A DNA stretch of 64,000 nucleotides. Source: Corynebacterium sp. p3-SID1056. GTDB lineage: Bacteria > Actinomycetota > Actinomycetes > Mycobacteriales > Mycobacteriaceae. This document shows, one piece after another, positions 1-9,986 of the stretch. The DNA is taken from positions 148,130 to 212,129 of the forward strand of contig NZ_JALXXL010000004.1 of the NCBI RefSeq assembly GCF_025152525.1. The letters run 5' to 3'. Position 1 is the stretch's first letter. Every line of letters starts with the position of its first letter. The notes beneath the pieces were generated by a model. The model saw nothing but the letters and a program-made list of their open reading frames with translations. It was not told the DNA's origin and searched no databases. The position numbers and the translations under genes were made by a program.

Positions 1-821
1 ATGTCCTGAAAAGCGCGCTTGGCGCCCACCATGTCTTCCAGCCACGCCTGATCGCCGAAGCGGGAATCGACGGTGATGTCGAGGCCCAGCTCGTCGGCAA
101 GCGGCTCTACCGTGGAGCGGCAGCGATCCGGGCGCGCCGAGTAGATCCGCTCTGGCGCAAATGGCGCGAGCAGCGGCACGAGCATTTCCGCCTGCCGACG
201 CCCCTTCTTATCCAACGGACGCAGATTATCGTCGCCTGACCACTTTTGCCGCTCGTGCGCGCGGGCGTGGCGCACCAGCAGGATGCGCGTGTGCGCGGGG
301 CGCGAGAAGCGCTTCTCGGCCTTTTCGAGTACCTTGCGGTCGAGCGCGTAGCTCATCAACTCCTTTGCCTGGGAGATAGGCAGCCAGCGGATTTCGTCGA
401 CCTCGTCGTTCGAGGTGAACTCGCCGCCGGTGACCTCCCCGGTCCAGTAATAGACCACCTTGGTGGTGTTTTTCACGGGGTAGACCGTCTTGCCCAAGAG
501 CTTGCCCAAGCGGACGTGGTAGCCGGTCTCCTCGCGGATTTCGCGCACGGCGGTGGCAATCAGCGACTCACCCGGGTCGAGCTTGCCTTTCGCCAGCGAC
601 CAATCGTCGTAATGCGGGCGGTGGATGCAAGCAACCTCAATCGAGGAGGCATCGCTGTTATCGCCGCGCCACAGCACCGCGCCGGCGGCCAGCGTGGTGC
701 GGGTGAACTCGTCCTGCGGGCGCTTCGGCACTTCTTGATGGCGGCCGGTCAAAAACATCTCCCCGGCGATGTCCTTGTGCTGCTCGTGCAGTTTCCCCTT
801 ATGCGATTTCTTTTCAGCCAT
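1..821 (-). CDS. Nudix hydrolase fused to histidine phosphatase domain (3' end cut by window edge)
   Basis: Translation of the minus strand from ATG at 821 stays open to the window edge, giving 273 residues without a stop. Residues 79-101 are a complete Nudix box (GX5EX7REUXEEXGU, read as G79, E85, R93-E94, E97-E98, G100). A second domain begins near residue 179 with LLVRHARAHE, a histidine-phosphatase signature in which R184-H185 would carry the phosphohistidine (RHA instead of the usual RHG). This two-domain layout matches mycobacterial MutT1-type enzymes, which remove oxidised or diphosphorylated nucleotides; the exact substrate here is inferred. The gene is divergent from gpsA. The start is the first ATG before the conserved region, without a strong ribosome-binding site. 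Confidence 0.85.
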   Translation of the reverse strand, partial: MAEKKSHKGKLHEQHKDIAGEMFLTGRHQEVPKRPQDEFTRTTLAAGAVLWRGDNSDASSIEVACIHRPHYDDWSLAKGKLDPGESLIATAVREIREETGYHVRLGKLLGKTVYPVKNTTKVVYYWTGEVTGGEFTSNDEVDEIRWLPISQAKELMSYALDRKVLEKAEKRFSRPAHTRILLVRHARAHERQKWSGDDNLRPLDKKGRRQAEMLVPLLAPFAPERIYSARPDRCRSTVEPLADELGLDITVDSRFGDQAWLEDMVGAKRAFQD

Positions 822-1008
822 ACCCGCTATCTTTGCCTACCTTGCCTCAGTGCGCCACGCGCGGCACGCCCCTGGGCGGTGTCGATTGTGGAAAAGGGTG
901 CAATTCGCTGCTGCGGGTGCCGCCGGGCTCGGGACGGTACAACGGCCGTGCGGGTGATAGGTTGAAACAACGTTTGGTGGCAGATGGATCAGGAAGGCAT
1001 GCAAACCG

Positions 1009-2004
1009 ATGGTGAATGTGGCAGTGCTCGGTGCCGGTTCGTGGGGGACAACGCTTGCGAAGGTCTTTGCCGACGCCGGCAACACCGTCGACCTGTGGGC
1101 GCGCCGGCCCGAACTCGCGCGCCAGCTGGCCGACACTCGGGAAAATCCCGACTACCTGCCTGGAATTAGGCTGCCCGAGACGGTGCGCCCCACCGCCGAT
1201 GCGACAGAGGCCTTGGACGCCGATATCGTCGTCTTTGCGGTGCCCAGCCAGACCATGCGTGAAAACCTCAAGGCATGGGCGCCCCACCTGCGCGTTGACT
1301 CCACGCTGCTTTCCATCTCAAAAGGCATTGAGACGGATACCCACCTGCGGATGTCGCAGATCATTGGCGAGGTCACTGGGGCCGAGGACGACCGCATCGC
1401 CGTGCTCTCTGGCCCGAACCTGGCCCGGGAGGTTGCGCTCGAGCAGCCCGCCGCCACCGTGATTGCCTGCAGCGATCTCAACCGGGCCAAGCTGGTCCAG
1501 GCCGCGTGCGCCACGAGCTATCTGCGCCCGTACACCAACGAAGACGTGATCGGCTGCGAGATCGGCGGCGCGACCAAGAACGTGATCGCGCTGGCCTGCG
1601 GCATGGCTTCCGGCCAGGGGCTGGGGGAGAACACGCTCGCTACGCTCATTACCCGCGGCTTGGCGGAGATTACCCGCCTCGGTACCGAACTGGGCGCGGA
1701 TGCGCGTACCTTTTCCGGGCTGGCCGGCCTGGGCGACCTGGTGGCGACCTGTTCTTCGCCGCTGTCGCGTAACCGCACGTTCGGCTCCGCCCTCGGCAAG
1801 GGCGCGACGATCGAGGAGGCGAAGGCCGCGACGCGCGGGCAGGTCGCGGAGGGCGTGGTGTCGTCGAGAAGCATTTTTCAGCTCGCGCAAGAACGCGGCG
1901 TCGACATGCCGCTGACCCAGGCGGTGTACGCGGTCTGCCATAAGGGTGTGAAGGTTCCGGAGACTATTGCGGCGCTGATGGGGCGGAGCAAGAAATCCGA
2001 GTAA
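1009..2004 (+). CDS. gpsA: Glycerol-3-phosphate dehydrogenase [NAD(P)+]
   Basis: This 331-residue protein reduces dihydroxyacetone phosphate to sn-glycerol-3-phosphate for phospholipid synthesis in the cytoplasm. A Rossmann glycine motif GAGSWG lies at residues 8-13, followed by SKGIE and [10 protein letters not shown], which carry the conserved lysines of the family, and the C-terminal helical domain with GLAGLGDL. The length is normal for the family. An AGGAAGG-like ribosome-binding site lies about 12 nt before the ATG. ddl follows after 22 nt on the same strand, the usual gpsA-ddl order in corynebacteria and mycobacteria. Confidence 0.96.
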   Translation: MVNVAVLGAGSWGTTLAKVFADAGNTVDLWARRPELARQLADTRENPDYLPGIRLPETVRPTADATEALDADIVVFAVPSQTMRENLKAWAPHLRVDSTLLSISKGIETDTHLRMSQIIGEVTGAEDDRIAVLSGPNLAREVALEQPAATVIACSDLNRAKLVQAACATSYLRPYTNEDVIGCEIGGATKNVIALACGMASGQGLGENTLATLITRGLAEITRLGTELGADARTFSGLAGLGDLVATCSSPLSRNRTFGSALGKGATIEEAKAATRGQVAEGVVSSRSIFQLAQERGVDMPLTQAVYAVCHKGVKVPETIAALMGRSKKSE

Positions 2005-2026
2005 GTTCCTGGTGTAGTCTCGTCAT

Positions 2027-3076
2027 GTGATTCGTATAGCCGTTATTTACGGTGGCCAGTCCACCGAGCACTCAATTTCCTGCATCTCGGCAGGCGCCGT
2101 CATGGCGCACCTTTCGCCCGAGCGTTACGAGGTCTACCCCGTCGGCATTACGCGCGAGGGAGCCTGGGTAGAGGGCAGCCACGACCCGGTGGCGGGTGCC
2201 ACGCTGCCCGAGGTTGCGGGCGAGCGCGAGGTGGCGCTCTCGCTCAACCCGGATCGCCGCGGGCAGCTTATCGACGTCGCGACAGGCGAGGTTCGCGCCA
2301 CCGTCGATGTGGCCTTCCCCGTCCTGCACGGCAAGTTCGGAGAAGACGGCACAATCCAGGGCCTGCTGGAGCTGGCTGGGTTGCCCTACGTCGGCCCAGG
2401 CGTATTGGCCTCGGCCTGCGGGATGGATAAGGAATACACCAAGACACTCGTGCGCGCCGCTGGCGTCGCGGTTGCGGGCGAGGTGGTGCTGGGCAGAGGC
2501 GAGTCGCTGGATGAAGCGCAGCGCGCGGAGCTTGGCCTTCCGGTGTTTGTGAAACCCGCCTCGGGCGGTTCCTCGATCGGCGTGTCCAAGGTGGAAAGCT
2601 GGGAGGCGCTCGACGAGGCGCTTGCACTCGCCTTTGATTCGGACGAGAAAGTGCTGGTGGAATCCGAGCTGGTCGGCGACGAAGTCGAGGTCGGCGTCAT
2701 CGAGCACCCGGACGGGCGGATCGAGGCGAGTGTGCCAGCCCGCCTCAACGGCACCGAGGACTCGGCCGAAGGCTTCTACGGGTTCGAGACAAAGTACTTG
2801 GAAGATGGGGTGACGGCGACGATCCCCGCGCCCTACGACGACGCGGTGATCGAGCAGCTTCAGCAGCTTGCGTTGCGGTGTTTCCGGGCGCTGAACTGCA
2901 AGTCGCTCGCGCGCATCGACTTCTTCGTCACCGCAGAGGGCCCGGTGCTCAACGAGATCAACACGATGCCCGGCTTCACCCCGATTTCCATGTACCCCCA
3001 GGTGTGGCAAGCCAGCGGGCTTGACTACCCGGAGATGCTGGACCTGCTCGTCACCACCGCGCTGGCCCGCGCCTAA
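2027..3076 (+). CDS. ddl: D-alanine--D-alanine ligase
   Basis: This 349-residue ATP-grasp enzyme joins two D-alanines for peptidoglycan precursors. The N-terminus IAVIYGGQSTEHSIS is typical, the ATP-grasp loop KPASGGSSIGVSKVE lies near residues 175-189, and the C-terminal metal/substrate segment reads ARIDFF...LNEINTMPGFT. The start is GTG at 2027. A -10-like TAGTCT ends 6 nt upstream and no ribosome-binding site is visible, so the transcript may be leaderless. It lies directly after gpsA and is convergent with the DUF3515 gene, overlapping its stop by 4 nt. Confidence 0.96.
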   Translation: MIRIAVIYGGQSTEHSISCISAGAVMAHLSPERYEVYPVGITREGAWVEGSHDPVAGATLPEVAGEREVALSLNPDRRGQLIDVATGEVRATVDVAFPVLHGKFGEDGTIQGLLELAGLPYVGPGVLASACGMDKEYTKTLVRAAGVAVAGEVVLGRGESLDEAQRAELGLPVFVKPASGGSSIGVSKVESWEALDEALALAFDSDEKVLVESELVGDEVEVGVIEHPDGRIEASVPARLNGTEDSAEGFYGFETKYLEDGVTATIPAPYDDAVIEQLQQLALRCFRALNCKSLARIDFFVTAEGPVLNEINTMPGFTPISMYPQVWQASGLDYPEMLDLLVTTALARA

Positions 3077-4020
3077 CGCTCGGGCAGCGTGTCCGCGATC
3101 AACTTCGACAGGTTGGTCACGGCCTCGTTGCCCTCGGACTGTGGCAGCGACGCGGCTACATCGGTGACCCGCCCGAGCGCGTACCAGGTCGACGTGGTCG
3201 TGCCGTTGGCGAGCGTGGTGTCCTCGAACCAGGGGATGTCATTGACCTGCGAAAGTTGCGCGCCCGCAGCGTAGTGCTCCGGTTCCGCTACGCCGCACCG
3301 CACGACGATCGGTTCCTTGCCCTCGGCAATCCAGGCCACCGTGTGTTCGGTTGCTGGCTCCACCCGGCGGTAGCCGGTGGCGATGTCCTGCGGCGCGGCG
3401 TCGATAAGCGAGCTGCATGCCGCGGCATCTTCCGGATTGGCCGCGCGCTGGAGCTGCGTCAGGGGTGCTTCGCCCACCGGCTGCTCGCCGGCCGGCAGCG
3501 CAGCCAAGTCCAGGCCCTCGAGGGGAGTGTCGGCCTTGCCCAGGGAAGCCTCGTCCGCGGTCACGGCGACGGCCGGCTCGCGATCCACGCTGAACCAGGT
3601 AGCAAGCGTGGACCCCGGGGTCGCATCGTCGACGCGCAGCCAACGCGCGCCCGCGGCCTCGAAGACGAGGGGCTCGGAGTACGCCGTGTACTGCGCGGGC
3701 ATGTGCACCCCGCAGCGTAGGGTGATGCGTTCGGTGGAGGAGGACTGCCAGGCGGCCGCGCCCGCGGGTGCCGGATCCGCGAGCTCGGCGCGCCGGTGGC
3801 CGTTGAGTTTTTCCGGCAGGGAAGCGACGAGCGCGGCGCACTCGGGCGAGTCCGCTGCGGGCGAGTCGAGCTGCGACATCGCGACCGGCTGCTGCGCTGC
3901 CTGCTTCACGAAGTAGCGCGCGCCACCGAGGACTACCGCGACGAACGCCAGCGCGAGCCCAAGGCTCACAATTACTGTGGTTCGGTTAATCTGTGAATCG
4001 TTCGCCGCGGAATCAGTCAT
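3073..4020 (-). CDS. DUF3515 family membrane-anchored protein
   Basis: This 315-residue protein has one N-terminal membrane helix (about residues 15-37, TTVIVSLGLALAFVAVVLG) and an extracytoplasmic region with paired cysteines (ECAALVASLPEKLNG, LRCGV, ACSSLIDAAP, VRCGV). The repeated C-A-x-L...C-G-V pattern identifies the DUF3515 family, which is conserved next to thiL and ddl in Actinobacteria and has no assigned function that I know of. Here the domain appears twice (residues about 55-170 and 215-310), so the protein looks duplicated. The ATG at 4018-4020 sits head to head with the thiL start region. It carries one of the CGTCGATAAGC repeats at 3399. Confidence 0.85.
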   Translation of the reverse strand: MTDSAANDSQINRTTVIVSLGLALAFVAVVLGGARYFVKQAAQQPVAMSQLDSPAADSPECAALVASLPEKLNGHRRAELADPAPAGAAAWQSSSTERITLRCGVHMPAQYTAYSEPLVFEAAGARWLRVDDATPGSTLATWFSVDREPAVAVTADEASLGKADTPLEGLDLAALPAGEQPVGEAPLTQLQRAANPEDAAACSSLIDAAPQDIATGYRRVEPATEHTVAWIAEGKEPIVVRCGVAEPEHYAAGAQLSQVNDIPWFEDTTLANGTTTSTWYALGRVTDVAASLPQSEGNEAVTNLSKLIADTLPER

Positions 4021-4054
4021 GGCGTCACAGTCTATCGAAAGGTGCGTGCCCCTC

Positions 4055-5020
4055 GTGATCACTACCGGGTTCCCCACCGTGGGTCCCTCGCTCGCCGAGG
4101 TGGGGGAGCGCGCCGTCATCGACGCCATCGTGGCGGCCTCGCCCTCGCCAATCAACGGCGACGACGCCGCGGTGCTTACCCCGTCAACCCCCAATTCGCG
4201 CGTGGTCGCCGCCACCGACATGCTCGTCGAGGGCCGCCACTTCCGCGCCGACGTCACCACCCCGGAAAGCGTCGGACGCAAGGCAGTGATACAGAACTTC
4301 GCCGACATCGAGGCGATGGGGGCGCGCCCAATCGCCGCGCTGTTGGCCATCGCCGCCCCGCCGACGACCCCGCTGTCGGTCATCGAAGGCCTCGCGCGCG
4401 GCGTCGGCGCGGCGACCGAGGCGTACTCCACCGAGCTCGTCGGCGGTGACGTTACGCAGTCGCGGCAGCTGGTCATCTCTGTGGCCGCGATCGGCTCGCT
4501 CGGCGGCAACCGGGAGCCGCTGACCATGGCCGCGGCCCGCCCGGGGCAGCGGGTGGTGGCGCACGGCACCATCGGCTATTCGGCCGCGGGCTTCGCGCTT
4601 CTCGACGCCCGCGTGGACATCCCCGAAGCCCTCGAACCACTCGTCCGCGCCCACCAGGTCCCGCAACTGACCCCGGGCCGCGGTGTGGTCGCGCGCGCAG
4701 CAGGGGCGACGGCGATGACGGACAACTCGGACGGGCTCATCCGCGACCTCACCCGGCTCGCGGAGCGCTCCGGGGTAGGCTTGGACCTCTCCGCGCTGGC
4801 GATCGCGCCCGATGATCTACTCAGACAGGCCGGGAAGCTGCTCGGTGTCGACCCGTGGCAGTGGGTGCTCACTGGGGGAGAGGACCACACGCTGCTGGGC
4901 ACGTGCGACGGCTCAGCACCGGTGGGGTTCCGCTCCATCGGCACCGTCACCCGCGCCCCGGGCGTGCGCATCGACGGCGAAGCGCCGGCCTACACCGAAG
5001 GATGGGAGAGTTTCGGATGA
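4055..5020 (+). CDS. thiL: Thiamine-monophosphate kinase
   Basis: The product (about 321 residues) phosphorylates thiamine monophosphate to thiamine diphosphate. Family features are [20 protein letters not shown] (metal/ATP binding), [27 protein letters not shown] and [12 protein letters not shown] chose GTG 4055 because GAAAGG lies 12 nt upstream. An in-frame ATG at 4019 would add 12 residues but would overlap the divergent DUF3515 start codon. The 3' end overlaps ung by ATGA, so the two genes are translationally coupled. Confidence 0.93.
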   Translation: MITTGFPTVGPSLAEVGERAVIDAIVAASPSPINGDDAAVLTPSTPNSRVVAATDMLVEGRHFRADVTTPESVGRKAVIQNFADIEAMGARPIAALLAIAAPPTTPLSVIEGLARGVGAATEAYSTELVGGDVTQSRQLVISVAAIGSLGGNREPLTMAAARPGQRVVAHGTIGYSAAGFALLDARVDIPEALEPLVRAHQVPQLTPGRGVVARAAGATAMTDNSDGLIRDLTRLAERSGVGLDLSALAIAPDDLLRQAGKLLGVDPWQWVLTGGEDHTLLGTCDGSAPVGFRSIGTVTRAPGVRIDGEAPAYTEGWESFG

Positions 5021-5661
5021 ACCTACCGGTACACGAAAGCTGGCAGGAACCGCTGCGCGGCGTGGAGGAGCAGATCCACGCCATGGGGGATTTCCTGCGC
5101 GCAGAGCAGGCCTACCTGCCGCGCGGCAACGATATCCTGCGCGCTTTCGCCGACCCCTTTGACCAGGTGCGCGTGCTGATCGTCGGCCAGGACCCGTATC
5201 CCACGCCCGGCCACCCCATGGGCTTGGCCTTTTCCACCCAACCCGGGGTGAAGCCACCGCGCAGCCTGGTCAATATCTATAAGGAGCTCCACGACGACCT
5301 CGGAATACCCCCGCGCGCGGACGGCGACCTCTCGTCCTGGTCGCGCCAGGGCATCTTGCTGCTCAACCGCGTGTTGACCGTGCGGCCGGGCGCACCCGCC
5401 TCACATCGCGGGAAGGGCTGGGAGCAGGTCACCGAGGCCGCGATCACCGCCCTTGCGCAGCGCGAGACGCCACTCGTCGCCATTCTGTGGGGCCGCGACG
5501 CCCAAAGCGCGGCCCGCTTCCTTGGCGACACCCCACGAATCGAATCGCCGCACCCCTCGCCGCTGTCCGCCAGCCGTGGTTTCTTCGGCTCGCGGCCCTT
5601 TTCGCGCGCAAACCAGGCCTTGGTCGACCAAGGTGGGCAGCCGGTGGACTGGGGCCTGTAA
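5017..5661 (+). CDS. ung: Uracil-DNA glycosylase (family 1)
   Basis: This 214-residue enzyme excises uracil from DNA. GQDPYP (residues 57-62, catalytic Asp59) and the C-terminal [13 protein letters not shown] loop near residue 178, with the catalytic His, are both present. LLLNRVLTV corresponds to the uracil-pocket strand (LLLN). The length is normal. The start codon overlaps the thiL stop (ATGA). The stop codon TAA is part of a TAAGAT hexamer that could serve as the -10 box for the next gene. Confidence 0.96.
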   Translation: MNLPVHESWQEPLRGVEEQIHAMGDFLRAEQAYLPRGNDILRAFADPFDQVRVLIVGQDPYPTPGHPMGLAFSTQPGVKPPRSLVNIYKELHDDLGIPPRADGDLSSWSRQGILLLNRVLTVRPGAPASHRGKGWEQVTEAAITALAQRETPLVAILWGRDAQSAARFLGDTPRIESPHPSPLSASRGFFGSRPFSRANQALVDQGGQPVDWGL

Positions 5662-5672
5662 GATATCCGCTC

Positions 5673-7265
5673 ATGGTGACTCCTCCCCGCTTCGACGGTG
5701 CCCGCCTGCGTGCCTGGGCGCAGCGCGCTGCAGCTGAACTCGACCGTCGGCGGGTGGAGATTAACGAGCTCAACGTCTTTCCCGTCCCGGACGCGGACAC
5801 CGGCTCGAACATGGCGCACACGATGGCCGCCGCCGTCGCCGCCACCGAGGCACTTCCCGCAGACGCGAGCGCCTCGCAAGTCGCCGAAGCGCTCGCGCAG
5901 GGCGCGGTGCACGGGGCGCGCGGGAATTCCGGGGTGGTCCTCTCTCAGGTGTTGCGCGGGCTCGCGCAGTCCATGGTGGAGGAAACCGCCGGCGGGGTCG
6001 TGGTCGCCGAGGCGCTCGCCGCGGCAGTGCGCTTCGCTGACCGCGCGATTGCAGAGCCCGTCGAGGGTACCGTGATCACGGTGCTGCGCGCCGCTGCGGT
6101 TGCCGCCCAGGAAGCGGTGGCAGAGGCGGGCGGTGCGCCGTCGATAAGCAGGGTGGCGGCTGCGGCGACGGAGGCAGCGCGCATCGCGCTGGCGAATACC
6201 CCCTCCCAGCTCGCCGCGCTGCGCGAGGCCGGGGTCGTCGATGCCGGCGGCACTGGCCTGGTGATTTTGCTCGAAGCGCTTGTCGACGAAACCGCGCAGA
6301 CAACCACGGGAACGGCCGCAGCAGCGACGGGGGTCCTGCTCGAGCTGCACGACACGGACACGGCTGCGGCAGCGACACATTCGCAGCACGGGGTGCCGGG
6401 GAACCTGGAGGTGATGTACTTCTTCCGCGGGGACCTCGACGCGCTGGAGACCACGCTGCGCGAGCTCGGCGACAGCCTCGTGATCGCGCGCGCAGGCGAC
6501 ACCGAGGGCACCGTGCACATCCACTCCACGCGCGCCGGCGCCGTCATCGAGGCCGCCTACGCCGCAGGCGAGGTCAGCGACCTGCGGCTAGAAGTTCTGC
6601 CCGCAGAACCCGTCACTGACACCCCCGGACGCACGATTATCGCCGTCACACCACCCGGCTCGTTGACCGAGCTCTACACGCAGGCCGGCGCGATTACCGT
6701 CGCCCCGGACGAGGATGTGGTGGCTGACGTGCTCGCAGCGATTCGCCGCTCCGGCGCGCAGGAGATCATCTTGCTGCCCAACGGTTTGCTGGACAGCCGC
6801 AACCTGGTCGCGGTGGAGAAGGCAGCGCGCGCCTTCGAGCAATCCATCACGCTTTTGCCGACCGTCCGCCTGGTCTCCGGCATCGCAGCGCTGACCGTGC
6901 ACGATGCGGCACAGCCGCTGGCCACGGCCGCGTTTACCATGTCGGAGGCGGCCGGCGAGATGCGCACCGCCGTGGCGCACCGTGCGGAGAAAGCCGGGCT
7001 GATCCAGGGCGGGCCCGTGGGCAAGGGTGACATCATCGTCAGCGCGCATGGAGAAACTGTACTTATTGCCGACACCGCCGCAGAGGCGTTGAGCGGTGCC
7101 TGTGCACGCCTGCTCGAGCACGGGGGTGAGCAGGTCACCGTGCTTTACGACCCGCTCGCCATCGACGCGTCGCAGCTGGCTGGCCTTGAGGAGACACTTG
7201 GCGTGGACGTGATGATCTACCCCGCCGATGGCCTCGGTGCGGTGGCGGAGATCGGGGTAGAGTAG
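5673..7265 (+). CDS. DAK2-domain protein, FakA-like (fatty acid/dihydroxyacetone kinase superfamily)
   Basis: This protein has 530 residues. Residues 34-47 read NVFPVPDADTGSNM, the Mg-ATP-binding signature of DhaL/FakA proteins, with D40 and D42 as likely metal ligands. VHGARGNSGVVLSQ and AGVVDAGGTGLVIL are further family blocks. The C-terminal half (from about residue 240) contains DLRLEVLP and ILLPNG segments like the FakA middle and C-terminal domains. In Firmicutes FakA works with a fatty-acid carrier, FakB (DegV family). No FakB is encoded nearby, so the substrate is unknown. It carries one 11-mer repeat at 6139 that uses the rare codon ATA. The ATG is preceded by TAAGAT and an 8-nt gap. 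Confidence 0.85.
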   Translation: MVTPPRFDGARLRAWAQRAAAELDRRRVEINELNVFPVPDADTGSNMAHTMAAAVAATEALPADASASQVAEALAQGAVHGARGNSGVVLSQVLRGLAQSMVEETAGGVVVAEALAAAVRFADRAIAEPVEGTVITVLRAAAVAAQEAVAEAGGAPSISRVAAAATEAARIALANTPSQLAALREAGVVDAGGTGLVILLEALVDETAQTTTGTAAAATGVLLELHDTDTAAAATHSQHGVPGNLEVMYFFRGDLDALETTLRELGDSLVIARAGDTEGTVHIHSTRAGAVIEAAYAAGEVSDLRLEVLPAEPVTDTPGRTIIAVTPPGSLTELYTQAGAITVAPDEDVVADVLAAIRRSGAQEIILLPNGLLDSRNLVAVEKAARAFEQSITLLPTVRLVSGIAALTVHDAAQPLATAAFTMSEAAGEMRTAVAHRAEKAGLIQGGPVGKGDIIVSAHGETVLIADTAAEALSGACARLLEHGGEQVTVLYDPLAIDASQLAGLEETLGVDVMIYPADGLGAVAEIGVE

Positions 7266-7270
7266 CGGCC

Positions 7271-9373
7271 ATGCTTGGGTTTGAAGATACGCGCCCGCTG
7301 AACCTGGTTATCCCCTTAAAACAGGCTCGGGCGCTGTCCAAACACCTCGGCATCGACACGTGCGGTCAGCTTTTGCAGCACTACCCGCGCCGCTACCTGC
7401 AATACGGCAAGGGCACCGACCTGCGCGAGATGGAAGAAGGCACCACCGCCACCGTCATCGGCTGGGTGGAAAGCGCCACGCCGATCTCGAACAAGAAGAA
7501 CCCGCGCCGCCCGATCTACCGCATCGAAGTCGACGACGGCTACCAGCGCGTCGCCGCCACCTTCTTCGGCTCCACGTATGCGCAGCGCGTGCTCAAACCA
7601 GGTCGCCGCGTCATGCTCAACGGCAAGCTCAGCTTCTTTCGCGACTCCCCGCAGCTACAGCACCCGGACTTCGTGCTTCTCGACGGGCCCACCCAGGCCA
7701 CTGGCTCCCTCAAACAACTCATGCATTTCGGCCAGCTCGAGGACATCCTCGCCGGGCGCGAATGGCTCCCGCTCTACCCGGCGAAGAAGGGTGTGAGTAC
7801 GTGGACCATCATGGGCGCAGTGCACGCGGTGCTGCGCGACCTACCGCAGATTGAGGAGCCGCTCGGCTTTACGCCCATCGGGATGCTGCCGCTCAACGCG
7901 GCGGTCCGCCAGATCCACGAGCCCGGCCCGGACGGCCCCGCCCGCGCGCTGGAGCGCCTGAAGTACGACGAGGCGCTTTCTGTCGCACTCGCGATGGGTG
8001 TGCGACGCGCAGACGTCGCACACCGGCGCGCACCGGCCTTGCCCCGCGTGCCCGGCCGCGACCAGGAGACGCTGCTGGAGCGCCTGCCCTTCGAGCTCAC
8101 GCACGGTCAGTCGCAGGTGTTTCACGAGATCTCCGCAGACATGTCCGCGGTCAAACCCATGAGCCGCCTACTGCAGGGCGAGGTCGGCTCCGGCAAGACC
8201 GTCATCGCCGCCCTTGCGATGCTGCAGGCCGTGGACAACGGTGCGCAGGCGGCGCTGCTTGCCCCGACAGAGGTGCTCGCGCTCCAGCACGCCCGCTCGT
8301 TGACCGAGCTGATGATGCGTGCCGGCCTGCCCACGAGAGTCGTCGCGCTGACGGGGTCCATGTCGGCCGCCCAAAAGCAGGAGGCGCTTTTGCACATCGT
8401 CTCGGGCGAGGCCGACATCGTGGTGGGCACCCACGCCCTGATCCAGGATTCGGTGGAGTTTTTCCGCCTGGGCGCGGTTGTCGTCGATGAGCAGCACCGC
8501 TTCGGCGTGGAGCAGCGCGATCAACTGCGCGCGAAGGCGGGGGAGACCACCCCGCACCTGTTGGTCATGACCGCGACCCCGATCCCGCGCACCATCGCGA
8601 TCACGGTCTTCGGGGACCTAAGCGTTTCCACGCTCAAGGAGCTGCCGGGCGGGCGCAAGCCGATCCGCTCATCGGTGGTCCCAGAATTTAAGCCAGCCTG
8701 GGTGGCCCGCGCCTGGGAGAAGATACGCGAGGAAATCGCGCAGGGCCGCCAGGCCTACGTGGTGTGCCCGCGGATTGAGGGCGAGGGTGGCGTGGAGGAG
8801 GTCGCCGCCTACCTCTCCGCCGAGGAGTTTCCGGACAGCGAGGTTGCCGTGCTCCACGGACGGATGAAGGGCGAGGTAAAAGACGCGGTGATGGCCGATT
8901 TTGCCGCGGGCGCGATCGACGTCCTGGTCTCCACCACGGTCATCGAGGTCGGCGTCGACGTGCCTAATGCGAGCGTGATGATGGTACGCGAGGCCGAACA
9001 CTTCGGTGTGTCCCAGCTCCACCAGTTGCGAGGGCGCGTCGGGCGCGGCGGCTACGAGTCGTGGTGTCTGTTCCACACGCTGGCGGAGCAGTCATCCCCG
9101 TCATTTACCCGCGTGCAGCAGGTCGCGGCGACCACGGACGGTTTCGCGCTCGCCGAGTTGGACCTGCTCAACCGGCGCGAGGGCGACGTGCTCGGCACCG
9201 ACCAGTCGGGCCTGCACCGCACGTTGCGCCTGATCAACCTGGTCGACGATCTCGAGCTCGTCGAGCGCGCCTACCGCGACGCCGGCAGCATTGTCGCCGA
9301 CAACATCGAGTTCGCCCGCCGCGCCACCGCCAACTTCGTCGCCGAGGATTTCGAGTACCTGGATAAGAGCTAG
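7271..9373 (+). CDS. recG: ATP-dependent DNA helicase RecG
   Basis: This 700-residue superfamily 2 helicase remodels stalled forks and Holliday junctions. It has an N-terminal wedge/OB domain (about residues 50-170, with TATVIGWVESATPI), Walker A GEVGSGKT near residue 303, a DEQH box (VVDEQHRFGVEQRDQLR) near 407, MTATPIPRT, and the C-terminal helicase domain with STTVIEVGVDVPNA and QLRGRVGRG. The start ATG is preceded by TAGAGT with a 7-nt gap, consistent with a leaderless mRNA, and lies 5 nt after the DAK2-domain gene. Confidence 0.96.
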   Translation: MLGFEDTRPLNLVIPLKQARALSKHLGIDTCGQLLQHYPRRYLQYGKGTDLREMEEGTTATVIGWVESATPISNKKNPRRPIYRIEVDDGYQRVAATFFGSTYAQRVLKPGRRVMLNGKLSFFRDSPQLQHPDFVLLDGPTQATGSLKQLMHFGQLEDILAGREWLPLYPAKKGVSTWTIMGAVHAVLRDLPQIEEPLGFTPIGMLPLNAAVRQIHEPGPDGPARALERLKYDEALSVALAMGVRRADVAHRRAPALPRVPGRDQETLLERLPFELTHGQSQVFHEISADMSAVKPMSRLLQGEVGSGKTVIAALAMLQAVDNGAQAALLAPTEVLALQHARSLTELMMRAGLPTRVVALTGSMSAAQKQEALLHIVSGEADIVVGTHALIQDSVEFFRLGAVVVDEQHRFGVEQRDQLRAKAGETTPHLLVMTATPIPRTIAITVFGDLSVSTLKELPGGRKPIRSSVVPEFKPAWVARAWEKIREEIAQGRQAYVVCPRIEGEGGVEEVAAYLSAEEFPDSEVAVLHGRMKGEVKDAVMADFAAGAIDVLVSTTVIEVGVDVPNASVMMVREAEHFGVSQLHQLRGRVGRGGYESWCLFHTLAEQSSPSFTRVQQVAATTDGFALAELDLLNRREGDVLGTDQSGLHRTLRLINLVDDLELVERAYRDAGSIVADNIEFARRATANFVAEDFEYLDKS

Positions 9374-9401
9374 GCCGGGAGCGCGCGTTAGAGTGTGTGG
9401 C

Positions 9402-9986
9402 ATGAACCGCATCATTTCCGGCGAAGCCCGCGGCCGAAAAATCAAGGTCCCGCCCGAAGGCACCCGCCCGACGTCCGACCGTGCCCGCGAAGGCCTCTTT
9501 TCCTCCCTGCAGGTGCGTTTCGGTTTTGCGGGGGCGAACGTGTTGGATCTGTTCGCCGGCTCGGGCGCACTCGGACTGGAGGCGGCCTCGCGCGGCGCGC
9601 AGCAGGTAGTCCTCGTGGAGAACGATCCGCGCGCTGTCGCCGTCATCGAGCACAACGCGAAGGTGGTTGGCCACCCGGACGTGCGCGTCGAGCCGGTCAA
9701 GGCGTCGACCTACGTCGCCCGCGCGCCGCGGAACCACTTCCACATGGTGCTCGCCGACCCGCCCTACGAACTCGCCGATGAGGCGGTGGCCGAAATGGTG
9801 TCCGCGCTTGAGCCCCTGCTTGTCGACGGCGCCGTGGTCGTCGTCGAGCGCCACCGCGAAAGCCCCGAGACCGCCTGGCCCGAGTCGTTTACCCCGACGG
9901 GTCAGAAGCTGAAGAAGCGCACCTACGGCATTGCGCGCATGGACATGGCCGTCTATTCAACCAGCACAGAAAAGGAAAACGCATGA
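9402..9986 (+). CDS. rsmD: 16S rRNA (guanine(966)-N2)-methyltransferase
   Basis: This 194-residue SAM-dependent enzyme methylates 16S rRNA. The N-terminus RIISGEARGRKI is typical of RsmD. Motif I is DLFAGSGALGLEAASRGA (near residues 48-65) and the catalytic motif IV is ADPPYEL near residue 118. A TAGAGT hexamer ends 7 nt before ATG 9402. The stop overlaps coaD by ATGA. The rsmD-coaD pairing is widespread in bacteria. Confidence 0.94.
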   Translation: MNRIISGEARGRKIKVPPEGTRPTSDRAREGLFSSLQVRFGFAGANVLDLFAGSGALGLEAASRGAQQVVLVENDPRAVAVIEHNAKVVGHPDVRVEPVKASTYVARAPRNHFHMVLADPPYELADEAVAEMVSALEPLLVDGAVVVVERHRESPETAWPESFTPTGQKLKKRTYGIARMDMAVYSTSTEKENA

